A DNA stretch of 64,000 bases from Oligoflexia bacterium (GTDB taxonomy: Bacteria; Bdellovibrionota; Bacteriovoracia; Bacteriovoracales; Bacteriovoracaceae): contig JADGAN010000006.1 in assembly GCA_015231955.1 (NCBI GenBank), positions 1 through 64,000 of the forward strand, in the 5' to 3' direction. Of the stretch, positions 15,565 to 23,670 are shown in pieces; positions within the stretch are counted from its first letter, which is position 1; every line of letters starts with the position of its first letter. The notes beneath the pieces are model-generated. The model saw nothing but the letters and a program-made list of their open reading frames with translations, did not search any database and was not told where the DNA came from. Made by a program: the position numbers and the translations under genes.

Positions 15565-16319
15565 CGCTTAAGCGCTCCTTTCCTTTGATGGATAGAGAGA
15601 ATGAGTGTAGAGAAATAGGGTGCCTCAGTGCTATCATCATCGAGGAAAATTCCAATATCGCGAACAATCACCTCGCGCGCCGTGGTGGCATTCGAGACCA
15701 GTGTGGCCTTATCGATCAGTGAATGTTCACGCAAAAAAGCAGCTATTTGTTTGATCTCTTTTCCCGCCTTCATCAAGATGATGGTGTCAAAATCTAAAAT
15801 GAGCTTTGGTAAAATCTCAATGCCATAAGTGGCCGGCAAGATTGCTAGTCGCTCCTCTCCATCGAGTAAGATCTCTTTGGTGGCGGCCGCCACTGCTACC
15901 GCAGTGGTAATCCCAGGAACAAACTCCACCTCCGTCTCTTTGAGCGATTCCATCACTCCTTCGTAAAGGTAGGCCCAGGTGCTATAGATCGAAGGATCAC
16001 CTTCGGTAATAAATGCCACACTCTTGCCTTCTGCAAGTCGCGTGACCACCTCATCGACTGCTTTCTTCCAAGAGAGAATCAGTGTGGAGCTCTTTTTTTC
16101 CATGGGAAAGAGTAGTGGAAGCTTCTCTTGCGATTGGCCGCCGCCGCCGCCGCTACCTAGGTGCTCTTTGCACACCTCTAGTGCAAAGGAGATGGCACCC
16201 TCTGCTTTGATAGGATAGGCCAGCACATCGACACTTTTAATCACTTGCACCGCTTTAAACGTTAAAAGCGCGGGATCGCCAGGGCCTACGCCCACACCAT
16301 AAAGTTTAACCTCTTTCAT
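15558..16319 (-). CDS. cbiL: Cobalt-precorrin-2 C20-methyltransferase
   Basis: CbiL methylates C20 of cobalt-precorrin-2. The protein begins MKEVKLYGVGVGPGDPALLT and carries FITEGDPSIYSTWAYL and FVPGITTAVAVAAA. The start at 16319 is favoured over longer frames because GGAGG lies 5 bases upstream of this ATG and the extra N-terminal residues would be basic and unlike the family. It has 253 residues and overlaps the end of cbiET by 14 bp. A run of Gly codons (GSGGGGG near residue 70) forms an unusual loop. Confidence 0.93.
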   Translation of the reverse strand: MKEVKLYGVGVGPGDPALLTFKAVQVIKSVDVLAYPIKAEGAISFALEVCKEHLGSGGGGGQSQEKLPLLFPMEKKSSTLILSWKKAVDEVVTRLAEGKSVAFITEGDPSIYSTWAYLYEGVMESLKETEVEFVPGITTAVAVAAATKEILLDGEERLAILPATYGIEILPKLILDFDTIILMKAGKEIKQIAAFLREHSLIDKATLVSNATTAREVIVRDIGIFLDDDSTEAPYFSTLILSIHQRKGALKRC

Positions 16320-17577
16320 CATTGCCTCCTCTTTCTTTTTCTGCTTCTTCTTTTGTGATCTTAAAAATAGTGACAGGGTGTTGTGCCTCCATCCGTGTAT
16401 GTGTTCCTCTTCCGAACGAATGAGCATTACTGATATTGACGGTTAGCATCTCCACCTTGTTGCTTAAGTGTTCGAGTTGCTTTTTAATCGCGAAGATATT
16501 TTCCAAAACGACTGCGGTGATCACCAAACGCCCTCCGAGGCAGAGTCGCGCCCATGCATCCTTGATGATCTCCTCTAAATGGCCGCCACTGCCTCCAATA
16601 AAGATAGCATCGGGGCAGGGCCACGCTTTGAAATATAAATTTGTAGGGGCCTCACCACAAATAAGATTTAAATGGTCACACTTATGGGTGATCATGTTTT
16701 CTAAAATATTGGCACACGCCTCGGCATCTTTTTCGATGGCGTAGATGCTTCCGCGATAAGCAAGTTTACCCATCGAGATGGCAACTGAACCCGATCCACT
16801 GCCAATATCCCAACAAACAGCATCGGGGGTAAGCTCTAAAAGCGCAAGTGCTATGGCACGCACCTCTTTTTTGGTGATCATCTCTTTTTTACGTTTGAAA
16901 TAATCTGAATCGCTCTTGCTTGCTTGCTGTTGTTGTCGTTTTCGTATCAAAATTAAAAGATTCAAGGAGTGAACCGAAAACAGTTCATCAGCTACTTCCT
17001 CTGTTGTGAGTTTACGAATGCGTTCATCCTTGCCACATAAATCTTCTGCTACATAGAGATCCCAAATATTACGCTCTCCATAGCGATCAAGATGCCTTCC
17101 CAAAACTTGGGGAGAATTTTTCTCATCGGTTAAAATCACCGCTTTATTGATATGTCCATGATGAAGTTTGGCCACCACTCCCAAAAGCTCTTTTCCATGA
17201 AAAGAGAGGCAGACAGCATCTTCCCAACTCACTCCAATTTTAGCAAAGGCCCATTGAAAAGCGCTGGGTGCAGGATGAAAGCAAAGCTGCTCGCTTCCAA
17301 CACTCTTTAAGAGCGAGTGGCCAATACCGTAAAAGAGGGGATCACCAGAGGCGAGCACACAGACATTATGTTCATAACTGTATTCGATAATCTCTTGAAT
17401 GGTTATTGCCAGTGGCGACTTAAAACAAATTTTTCTACAAGCGAGCTCCTCTCCAAAAAAGGCCAGGAGGCGCTCACTGGCAAATAACACTTGCGCCTTT
17501 GCGACAAGATTCATCGCTGACGCCGAAAGCGACAAACAACCATTGTTACTGATACCAACCACACTAATCTTGCTCAT
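16306..17577 (-). CDS. cbiET: Fused precorrin-6B C5,15-methyltransferase / decarboxylase
   Basis: A two-domain enzyme. The N-terminal CbiE half (about 1-200) is a tetrapyrrole methylase with CVLASGDPLFYGIG and HPAPSAFQWAFAKIG. The C-terminal CbiT half (about 215-423) has a Rossmann SAM motif, VCWDIGSGSGSVAIS, and AIFIGGSGGHLEEI. Together they methylate C5 and C15 and decarboxylate C12 of precorrin-6B/7. The start at 17577 shares an ATGA overlap with the stop of cbiC; the frame extends to 17601 but without family support. Fused CbiET (CobL-like) is common. Confidence 0.94.
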   Translation of the reverse strand: MSKISVVGISNNGCLSLSASAMNLVAKAQVLFASERLLAFFGEELACRKICFKSPLAITIQEIIEYSYEHNVCVLASGDPLFYGIGHSLLKSVGSEQLCFHPAPSAFQWAFAKIGVSWEDAVCLSFHGKELLGVVAKLHHGHINKAVILTDEKNSPQVLGRHLDRYGERNIWDLYVAEDLCGKDERIRKLTTEEVADELFSVHSLNLLILIRKRQQQQASKSDSDYFKRKKEMITKKEVRAIALALLELTPDAVCWDIGSGSGSVAISMGKLAYRGSIYAIEKDAEACANILENMITHKCDHLNLICGEAPTNLYFKAWPCPDAIFIGGSGGHLEEIIKDAWARLCLGGRLVITAVVLENIFAIKKQLEHLSNKVEMLTVNISNAHSFGRGTHTRMEAQHPVTIFKITKEEAEKERGGNDERG

Positions 17578-18272
17578 AGCTTTTTCATACAATTGGCACA
17601 ATCGTGCTTGATGTTGCTAGCTTTGGCCGCAATCCCCATCAGTGCATGAAAGGCCGCAACTGCAAGTGAGCTGCCTCCCTTACGTCCACTACTGACAATC
17701 CACTCACAACCTATTACGGGCGGCAGCTGCATCAACTCTTGCTTAGACTCCTTAGCGGAAACAAATCCCACGGGAAATCCTAAAATCAGAGCAGGTCGTG
17801 CCTCTCCTTCTTTGCAACGTTTAAGTAACTCCAGCAAAAAGGTGGGAGCATTACCAATACAACAGATGGAACCATCGACCACACCTAGGCGTATGGCCTT
17901 GGAGATGGCCTCATGGGCGCGCGTTTGTCCATTTTGTTTAGCATTCACCACTACCTCCTCATCCGCAATAAACGAGTGCACTTTGATGCCAAAGTGTGCA
18001 GTTCGACAACTATTGATGCCCACTGCAACCATATTGGTATCACAAAGGACAGACGCTCCACTCTGGATGGCCGCCACCCCTTTGGCAATAGCAGCAGCGG
18101 AAAAGTGAGTGATGCCATTATAATCAAAATCGCCGCTGGTATGGATCATTCTTCTAACAACACTCCACTCCTCTTGCGAATAGCGATGCTTATCGCAGGC
18201 CTCTTGATCAATAATCGCAAACGATTGCTTTTCAATCGCGTGCCCTTTAAGCGTATCTTGCCGCATCTCCAT
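17574..18272 (-). CDS. cbiC: Cobalt-precorrin-8 methylmutase
   Basis: CbiC moves the C11 methyl group to C12, giving cobyrinate. The protein has FDYNGITHFSAAAI, SVLCDTNMVAVGI (with the family T-D-[TV] region) and PALILGFPVGFVSAKESK, followed by ISSGRKGGSSLAVAA-type sequence. The ATG at 18272 (232 residues) has AGGAGG 6 bases upstream, and is chosen over the ATG at 18287, which overlaps that site. It lies 29 bp after cbiD. Confidence 0.94.
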   Translation of the reverse strand: MEMRQDTLKGHAIEKQSFAIIDQEACDKHRYSQEEWSVVRRMIHTSGDFDYNGITHFSAAAIAKGVAAIQSGASVLCDTNMVAVGINSCRTAHFGIKVHSFIADEEVVVNAKQNGQTRAHEAISKAIRLGVVDGSICCIGNAPTFLLELLKRCKEGEARPALILGFPVGFVSAKESKQELMQLPPVIGCEWIVSSGRKGGSSLAVAAFHALMGIAAKASNIKHDCANCMKKL

Positions 18273-18301
18273 TCCCGTCCTCCTCATCTTTAATAAAATG
18301 A

Positions 18302-19402
18302 TTAAATAGTATTCAGAACTGTTCCATCAAAATCGATCAACACACAAGAGATCGAAAACTTATTTTCCACATACTCCCTCATCTTTCGATGCGCCTCTTG
18401 ATTTAAAAGTGCTGCAAAGGCCTCCAAGAGTCCACACTCTTTGGCCACTTCTAATACCCGCCTTGCTGTGGGTGCATCCCCTAATGCATGAATCATTTTC
18501 GATTCACCACCGACCTTTTCAAAAAGAGACGCCAAAAACTGCAAATCAATGACACTCTCCTTGATATAGGTATTCATCTTTCCTTGGGCAAGTTTACTCA
18601 TCTTCCCCACCATACTGACCACCACCATTTGTGAAAAAATTTGCAGAGCACCCTCTTTTAGCGCCACATCCACACGATCACCACACTGGATGAAAGCGTG
18701 CTCAGGGAGAGTCGGGTAGAGTTTTTTTGCCGCCTCTTCACTTCGGCCACCTGTACTTAAAACAATGGAGGGTGAGTTTTCACTCTTGGCAACCGCAATG
18801 GCATCCACCAAAAAAGCTTTATATGCGGCCGCGGAAAAGGGGCGCACCACTCCTGTAGTTCCTAAAATAGAGATGCCGCCTATAAGCCCTAAGCGAGCAT
18901 TGGTGGTTTGCTTCGCAATCTCCTCTCCGCACGGAACGGAGATGGTAATCTTAAGTCCTGGGCAGCTCCCTCGCTCTTTGCACTCTTCTCTCACCATTTC
19001 GATAATATTTTTTTTGGGAACAGGATTGATGGCACTCTCACCAAGCGCAAGGCCAAGCCCACGCTTAGTCACCTTTGCCACTCCAATTCCTCCCAAGACC
19101 TCTACTACTCCCTCTGTTGCTAAAAACTCCACCTCTGCTACAATCTCTGCGCCGTGAGTGCAATCGGGATCATCTCCGGCATCCTTAATAACCGATGCAA
19201 AAGCTTTACAACCATTTTCACTGAACTCTAGTCCACATCGCACAAGCTGAAAGCTTGCCTGCTCACGATTGGGAAGTGTAATCGTGATCTTTTGCAAAGT
19301 GCTTTCCTGCAGGAGCAACACCTTTGTTGCCGCTTTAGCGGCCGCAGCGGCACATGCTCCAGTGGTGTATCCTGTTCTCAGTTGTTTTTTGCGATGATTC
19401 AT
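18302..19402 (-). CDS. cbiD: Cobalt-precorrin-5B C1-methyltransferase
   Basis: CbiD is the C1 methyltransferase of the anaerobic route. The 366-residue protein has LRTGYTTGACAAAAAKAA at the N-terminus, KDAGDDPDCTHGAEI near residue 73, GGIGVAKVTKRGLGL, and ISILGTTGVVRPFS, all diagnostic. It is the first gene of the minus-strand operon. The ribosome-binding site is weak. No riboswitch in the minus orientation precedes it; the cobalamin riboswitch just upstream lies on the opposite strand and faces away. Confidence 0.95.
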   Translation of the reverse strand: MNHRKKQLRTGYTTGACAAAAAKAATKVLLLQESTLQKITITLPNREQASFQLVRCGLEFSENGCKAFASVIKDAGDDPDCTHGAEIVAEVEFLATEGVVEVLGGIGVAKVTKRGLGLALGESAINPVPKKNIIEMVREECKERGSCPGLKITISVPCGEEIAKQTTNARLGLIGGISILGTTGVVRPFSAAAYKAFLVDAIAVAKSENSPSIVLSTGGRSEEAAKKLYPTLPEHAFIQCGDRVDVALKEGALQIFSQMVVVSMVGKMSKLAQGKMNTYIKESVIDLQFLASLFEKVGGESKMIHALGDAPTARRVLEVAKECGLLEAFAALLNQEAHRKMREYVENKFSISCVLIDFDGTVLNTI

Positions 19403-19422
19403 TTTAAATCTTTACAATTATC

Positions 19423-19452
19423 TTTACGAGAAGAGCGATCTTCCCTTATGCT
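19423..19452 (+). promoter_or_regulatory. Candidate promoter reading into the cobalamin riboswitch
   Basis: TTTACG (19423-19428), an 18-bp spacer and TATGCT (19447-19452) are a moderate sigma-70 match. The predicted start near 19459 falls at the first base pair of the riboswitch, which makes this orientation of transcription plausible. Confidence 0.35.
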
Positions 19453-19460
19453 TATTTTGA

Positions 19461-19619
19461 TTTGTGGTTCGAGGGAACTCAGTGCGAATCTGAGACTACT
19501 CCATAGCGGTAGTAGCGGTATAAGGAACGAAATTCATCATATCCACTGGGCATTTTCTGGGAAGGGATGGAGAGTAGAAAAACTTTAGCAAGGCCTTTAG
19601 TCCGAAGACCTGCCACAAT
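19461..19619 (+). ncRNA. Cobalamin (adenosylcobalamin) riboswitch, plus strand
   Basis: The plus strand reads as a complete btuB-like cobalamin aptamer. The closing stem is TTGTGG (19462-19467) with CCACAA (19613-19618). Then come GAGGGAACTCAGTGCGAATC (the conserved core), a stem-loop with AGCGGTA, CACTGGGCATTTTCTGGG-like kissing-loop region, and the B12 box TAGTCCGAAGACCTGCC ending at 19614. It binds cobalamin and normally represses transport or synthesis genes. Here the transcript would run away from cbiD and antisense into the gene at 19703-20644; the next plus-strand gene starts at 20752. Downstream, AAAAGG/CCTTTT (about 19661-19678) can form a short hairpin without a clear U-run. No minus-strand aptamer was found. 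Confidence 0.88.
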
Positions 19620-19702
19620 TATAAGAAAATTCACTTTCGAAGACAACTCCTAATTTCGAAAAAGGTAGAAACTCCTTTTCCGTCTGTGGTTGTGTTGATG
19701 AT

Positions 19703-20644
19703 CTATGCCTTCGTGAACTTTTTTGCCGAGCAATGGGCATCTTTGGTTAGTAGTTTTAAAAATTCATGGTAATTTTTGCGTGCCTGCTTCTGGTAATCGC
19801 GGCCGCGATTATACTGTTTAATTGCTTGATAGGGTTTTTCGATATCTTTTGTGAGCGAGAGGCCTCCCATCACAAAGAGTGCATGAGAATTATATTTTAT
19901 TAACGAGGCCACATTTTTCATCGAGAGTTTTTTGACTTTTTCTTGCGGATAGTTTGATGACAAGAGTAGCGCTTTTTCCATGACATGGCGATACTCCCAA
20001 CTTGAGATGCGCCAGCGATAGTTCCATTGTAACACTCCAAAATCAGCATGCTTTAAATTGCACTTTTTATATTTGGCCGCAATTTTTTTATCTTTCTTTT
20101 TAGAGAGGAGCAAATCTTTTTTTATACTTTTTCCTGGCAAAGATTTTGTGGTAATTGCTAAGCGGTTTTTGCAATTGGGCTGAACAATCACTCCTTTGCT
20201 TGGCAATCCGAAATTACTCTCTCTCTTCCAAAAAGTTAAAAAGAGCGCTGCAAATTTGATAAAGGGACGATCCCACTTATAATCAAAAAAGGGAGCAAAT
20301 TCGGCCCACACTTTTCCAATAGGAACTTGGTCGCATAAATCTAGTGCACTTTTGATTTTTGAATACTTACCGCGACTGTCATTCTCAAACAAGGCCAAGT
20401 TATCTCCTGCAGAACCAATATCTAAATGCTCCATTAAAAAGGGTTGATTCAAATCATCATTGAAAAAGATATCGCTCTCTATTTCTCCTAATTCAGGCAT
20501 GGCATCTGCATCTGCCTCTGCCTCTTCCTCTTTTTCTGTTACTTCTCCCAGAGAGGATGTTCTAGCACGATCAGCACTTGAACACCCTATAAGCATAAGA
20601 GTAGAAAAGCAGAGCAAAGCAAAAATAAAATTAAAATACTTCAT
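19703..20644 (-). CDS. Lipoprotein with lytic-transglycosylase-like domain
   Basis: A 313-residue lipoprotein: MKYFNFIFALLCFSTLMLIGC puts the lipidated Cys at residue 21. An acidic linker (about 30-60) follows. The rest shows the three signatures of the SLT lysozyme-like fold in order: WKRESNFG (candidate catalytic Glu at about 142), FGVLQWNYRW, and IKQYNRGRDY. This suggests cleavage of peptidoglycan glycan strands from a membrane anchor. The motifs are degenerate, so enzymatic activity is inferred. The frame extends to 20773, but the ATG at 20644 gives the signal peptide. The gene is divergent from the kinase gene at 20752, and its 3' end is opposite the transcript expected from the cobalamin riboswitch. 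Confidence 0.65.
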   Translation of the reverse strand: MKYFNFIFALLCFSTLMLIGCSSADRARTSSLGEVTEKEEEAEADADAMPELGEIESDIFFNDDLNQPFLMEHLDIGSAGDNLALFENDSRGKYSKIKSALDLCDQVPIGKVWAEFAPFFDYKWDRPFIKFAALFLTFWKRESNFGLPSKGVIVQPNCKNRLAITTKSLPGKSIKKDLLLSKKKDKKIAAKYKKCNLKHADFGVLQWNYRWRISSWEYRHVMEKALLLSSNYPQEKVKKLSMKNVASLIKYNSHALFVMGGLSLTKDIEKPYQAIKQYNRGRDYQKQARKNYHEFLKLLTKDAHCSAKKFTKA

Positions 20645-20751
20645 TGTATACTTATCGGCAAACAGAGGGGAATACTTAAGTATTGAAAATGGCCTGAAAT
20701 TGTGTGAAAGTGAAACCTCCTTTTCCGTACTAATTGCACTAAAGGAGTGGC

Positions 20752-21795
20752 ATGAATACGAATAACAAATCACCCTGGGATTTAGAGACCAAATACTTCT
20801 ATGCGCTTACTCCCGAGGTTATTGATCACTCGCTGATGGCACGGGGAGTGCGTCCCTGCGGCCGTGTCTTTGCTTTAAACAGCCTGGAAAATCGTGTCTA
20901 TGAGGTGGAGGTTTCCCCTGCACTACTTTTGCGCCCTCCCTTTTCCCCCGATTCGGTGGTCGTAAAATATTATCGCCCAGGACGCTGGAGTGAGGAGGCA
21001 ATTTTAGAAGAACACGCTTTTTTACAAGAGCTGGTAGAGCTAGAAATTCCAGTGATCGCCCCTTTGACCTTTGAAGGAAAGACGCTCTTTACCTGCCCCT
21101 CCACCGACTTTTATTACGCCATTTTTCCTAAAGTTCGCGGTCGCCTCAAAGATGAGCTAAATCCTTCTGAAATTTCCGAGATCGGTCGTTTGATTGCAAG
21201 AATTCATCTTGCTGGTGCGACCAAGAAATTTACCGCCAGACCAACCATGAATCCGCAAAACTACGTTGATGTGCACTTTAATCACCTCTCGACTGTAAGC
21301 TTTTTGCCCCAGCAAACACTTGCTTACTACCTAATGGTGGCCAAACAACTCTCACAAATGATCGCTCCCTTATTTCACCACCTAAGTTACCAGCGCATCC
21401 ATGGTGATCTCCATCGTGGCAATATTTTATGGACGGCCAAGGATGGGCCTTTTGTGGTGGATTTTGACGACACCGTGTTTGGGCCACGCGAACAAGATTT
21501 ATGGCAACTCTTTCCTGGTCGTGACTCCTATGCGCGAAAAGACCAGGAGCTCTTCTTAGAGGCCTATCATTCGATGGCCAAAGAGCAGATTTCACTTCCA
21601 CCACTGCTGATTGAAGCACTTCGAAGCATGCGCATGATTCACTTTAATGGGTGGATTGCGAAAAGATGGAACGATCCGATCTTTAAAAAAATTTATAGCG
21701 CTTTTGATTCGGAAGCGTACTGGGAAACAGAACTCCTAGGACTAAAAGAACAGATTGGATACTTGCAAGATTTTATTCAAAACGATAGTGCATGA
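20752..21795 (+). CDS. srkA: SrkA/YihE-type stress-response protein kinase
   Basis: A 347-residue aminoglycoside-phosphotransferase-fold kinase. It starts LETKYFYALTPEVIDHSLMA, typical of SrkA (YihE), with VVKYYRPGRWSEEAILEEH (ATP-binding Lys), IHGDLHRGNILW (catalytic Asp) and VVDFDDTVFGPREQDLW (metal-binding Asp). SrkA is a Ser/Thr kinase that counters stress-induced death in Escherichia coli. AAAGGAG lies 6 bases before the ATG. The last 23 bp overlap the convergent acetyltransferase gene. Confidence 0.88.
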   Translation: MNTNNKSPWDLETKYFYALTPEVIDHSLMARGVRPCGRVFALNSLENRVYEVEVSPALLLRPPFSPDSVVVKYYRPGRWSEEAILEEHAFLQELVELEIPVIAPLTFEGKTLFTCPSTDFYYAIFPKVRGRLKDELNPSEISEIGRLIARIHLAGATKKFTARPTMNPQNYVDVHFNHLSTVSFLPQQTLAYYLMVAKQLSQMIAPLFHHLSYQRIHGDLHRGNILWTAKDGPFVVDFDDTVFGPREQDLWQLFPGRDSYARKDQELFLEAYHSMAKEQISLPPLLIEALRSMRMIHFNGWIAKRWNDPIFKKIYSAFDSEAYWETELLGLKEQIGYLQDFIQNDSA

Positions 21796-22252
21796 CTGCG
21801 ATATCATCACCACAAAAGTTAGTACGCTCCATCACCTTCCAGCCAAAACGTGCATACATCGTTTCCCGGTCATGAGTATAGAGGTAGAGATCTTTAATTC
21901 CCATACGAGGAGCTTCTTCCATCACATATTGAAAAAGTTTAGAACCAATCCCTGCACCTCGAAGCTCTTTCTTGATATAAAAACTTGCAAGCCAAGGATT
22001 AAGTGCTGGGCGTGTCGGCAGATCATCATAGGTAAGGGCCACCGAGCCCACTAGCTCCTCCCCTCGGTAAGCCACCCAAGTTGTAGGTAGTTTGTCGTGA
22101 TTGCACAATTTTTTTGTATCAGCAACTCTTCCTTCTAGCTCTTGTCCCGGATGGTAGTGCCCCCACTCTGCATGAAACCACTTAGCAAGTTCAAAAAGTG
22201 CAGGAGAATCTTGTTGTAATTTTTCAATTCGTAACTCTAATTCCAATGCCAT
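21773..22252 (-). CDS. GNAT-family N-acetyltransferase
   Basis: A 159-residue acetyltransferase fold: ELVGSVALTYDDL (beta strands 2-4), the acetyl-CoA loop IKKELRGAGIGSKLFQYVME, and a C-terminal TMYARFGWKVMERT where family members bend over the substrate. The substrate cannot be inferred. The 3' end overlaps the end of srkA by 23 bp on the other strand, and the gene follows the DUF1820-like gene by 13 bp in the same direction, so the two may share a transcript. Confidence 0.85.
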   Translation of the reverse strand: MALELELRIEKLQQDSPALFELAKWFHAEWGHYHPGQELEGRVADTKKLCNHDKLPTTWVAYRGEELVGSVALTYDDLPTRPALNPWLASFYIKKELRGAGIGSKLFQYVMEEAPRMGIKDLYLYTHDRETMYARFGWKVMERTNFCGDDIAVMHYRFE

Positions 22253-22265
22253 AAAAGGCCCTTCT

Positions 22266-22610
22266 TTACTGTGTAGGAGGATCAGTCGGTAACACCAGTA
22301 GGTTATGCTTATCCCTTTTAAAGGACAACCCTTGATGATCTAGGTCCATACCCACCTCCTCGATGGAGAGAATGGTGTAGATCGAAATGTGCAAGGCCTT
22401 GGTGTGCTCAAAGCGCTGCTTAAGTTCATCCTCCACGGGATTGATAATCGTCGAGGAGGTCTCAAACAAAAAATCAGAGATCGCCACAAAACTAAGTCCC
22501 AAATTGGAATCGCAAATACTCTTTGCCTTCAAGGAGACAATTTTGTTATTTTTTGCATCCCGATAGGTAATGATGTAGTGGCCTTTCTTTTCTGTGCTGC
22601 TATTATTCAT
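22266..22610 (-). CDS. DUF1820-like small conserved protein
   Basis: A 114-residue cytoplasmic protein of unknown function. The pattern GHYIITYRDAKNNKIVSLKA, ISDFLFET, NPVEDELKQRFEHTKALHIS and ILSIEEV matches my memory of the DUF1820 family (Y.V.F-like strand, a FGE-like turn, a DPSEEKLK-like helix, and a final IDEV). Family members have about the same length. No catalytic residues are evident. It lies upstream of the GNAT gene in a likely two-gene operon. Confidence 0.6.
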   Translation of the reverse strand: MNNSSTEKKGHYIITYRDAKNNKIVSLKAKSICDSNLGLSFVAISDFLFETSSTIINPVEDELKQRFEHTKALHISIYTILSIEEVGMDLDHQGLSFKRDKHNLLVLPTDPPTQ

Positions 22611-22672
22611 AAAGCTCCATTGAAAAACTTTTTACACTATGAAATAGAAATGAATTTTTGTCAATCTTACGC

Positions 22673-22678
22673 TATAAT
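22673..22678 (+). promoter_or_regulatory. TATAAT box immediately upstream of an ATG (possible leaderless mRNA)
   Basis: A perfect TATAAT ends 6 bases before the ATG at 22685, so transcription starting 7 bases downstream would begin at the A of the start codon. No Shine-Dalgarno sequence is present, and no strong -35 element was found. Confidence 0.4.
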
Positions 22679-22684
22679 GAAAGC

Positions 22685-23275
22685 ATGAAAAACTTTTTAT
22701 CAATTGTAATTGTACTAATTAATCTATCTGTCGTTTTTAATAACTGCTGGCTTCTCTATAAAAAACAGATTCAACCGGCACTTGCGATGTGGATCTTCTT
22801 TACCATTGCAGTGATTTGCTCGCTCTCCACCTATCTTGCAAGCGGTGCCTATTCGATTTTCGACAACATCTTAAACACTGCTGATGTTTTTATGTGTGTG
22901 GCCTGTACGCTTGGGATTGTCATTTGGGGAGACAAGAGCACCAGGCCCAATCGCTTTGATCAGTTCCTCTTTTCCGTAGTGGTGCTGATCTTGCTCTTCT
23001 GGTGGTTTTCTGGAAATTATCTGCTCTCCAATCTTGCGCTTCAAAGTATTATTGTGATTGCTTACCTTCCAGTGGTCACACGGCTTTGGAGTGCTAGCGA
23101 AAACAGCGAATCATTTTGGGTTTGGGGAGCGCTGTTTATCGCAGCAGCGATTGCACTATTTTTGAGCGAAGGCATGCTGGCCAAAATCTATGCCCTGCGG
23201 GCACTACTTTGTACCTTCGGACTAATCTTGCTAATGCTAAAAGTAGAGTGGCAGAGAAGAAAACAAGTGGTGTAG
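22685..23275 (+). CDS. Multi-pass inner-membrane protein, unknown function
   Basis: A 196-residue hydrophobic protein with about six predicted transmembrane segments, separated by short polar loops (KKQIQPA, GDKSTRPNRF, SASENSES). No family recognised. The open frame extends upstream to a TTG at 22658, but the ATG at 22685 starts directly with the first membrane segment. A TATAAT box 6 bases before the ATG and the missing ribosome-binding site suggest a leaderless message. Confidence 0.7.
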   Translation: MKNFLSIVIVLINLSVVFNNCWLLYKKQIQPALAMWIFFTIAVICSLSTYLASGAYSIFDNILNTADVFMCVACTLGIVIWGDKSTRPNRFDQFLFSVVVLILLFWWFSGNYLLSNLALQSIIVIAYLPVVTRLWSASENSESFWVWGALFIAAAIALFLSEGMLAKIYALRALLCTFGLILLMLKVEWQRRKQVV

Positions 23276-23278
23276 AAC

Positions 23279-23599
23279 TTACGAGTGATAGGGATTGTTG
23301 TGAACTTTGTAAATCGACTCTGCTAGCTTTTTTTTCACCTCTTCGATCCCGATATAATTGTGGGTACGCTTATAATGTTCAATGCCAGTCGATTGAATAT
23401 AGCGAGGAGGAAGGGCATTTAAGGTCAGCGCATAGATATCTTCCAGGCAAAGGCCGCAGCGACACCCCACCTCCCCCGAGGAGATGGCCTCCTTGAGCGC
23501 TTCCATCACCAAAATTTCATTGTAGTTGACGATATCGTATAAACTTATATCGCCAATTTTATAATCGAGTTCATCCCTACCAAAAAGTTGTATATGCAT
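23279..23599 (-). CDS. ComFB-like late-competence family protein
   Basis: A 106-residue soluble protein. The centre reads CRCGLCLEDIYALTLNALPP followed by RYI, which is the Cys-containing motif and LPPRY signature of the ComFB family. The Cys residues may bind zinc. In other bacteria, ComFB-like proteins occur near competence, motility or cyclic-dinucleotide genes; no such genes are adjacent here. The gene is convergent with the membrane-protein gene, 3 bp apart. Confidence 0.75.
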   Translation of the reverse strand: MHIQLFGRDELDYKIGDISLYDIVNYNEILVMEALKEAISSGEVGCRCGLCLEDIYALTLNALPPRYIQSTGIEHYKRTHNYIGIEEVKKKLAESIYKVHNNPYHS

Positions 23600-23670
23600 A
23601 CTACCTCACTTACCAAAAAGCATAGCATTGAAGATTTACAATGACTAGGAGATGGTTTAATAGCTAGAAG

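Noticed and set aside
17588-17606. TTGGCACAATCGTGC as a sigma-54 site within cbiC/cbiET
   Set aside because: GG-GC spacing is 9 and not 10, and it lies inside coding sequence at a gene overlap.
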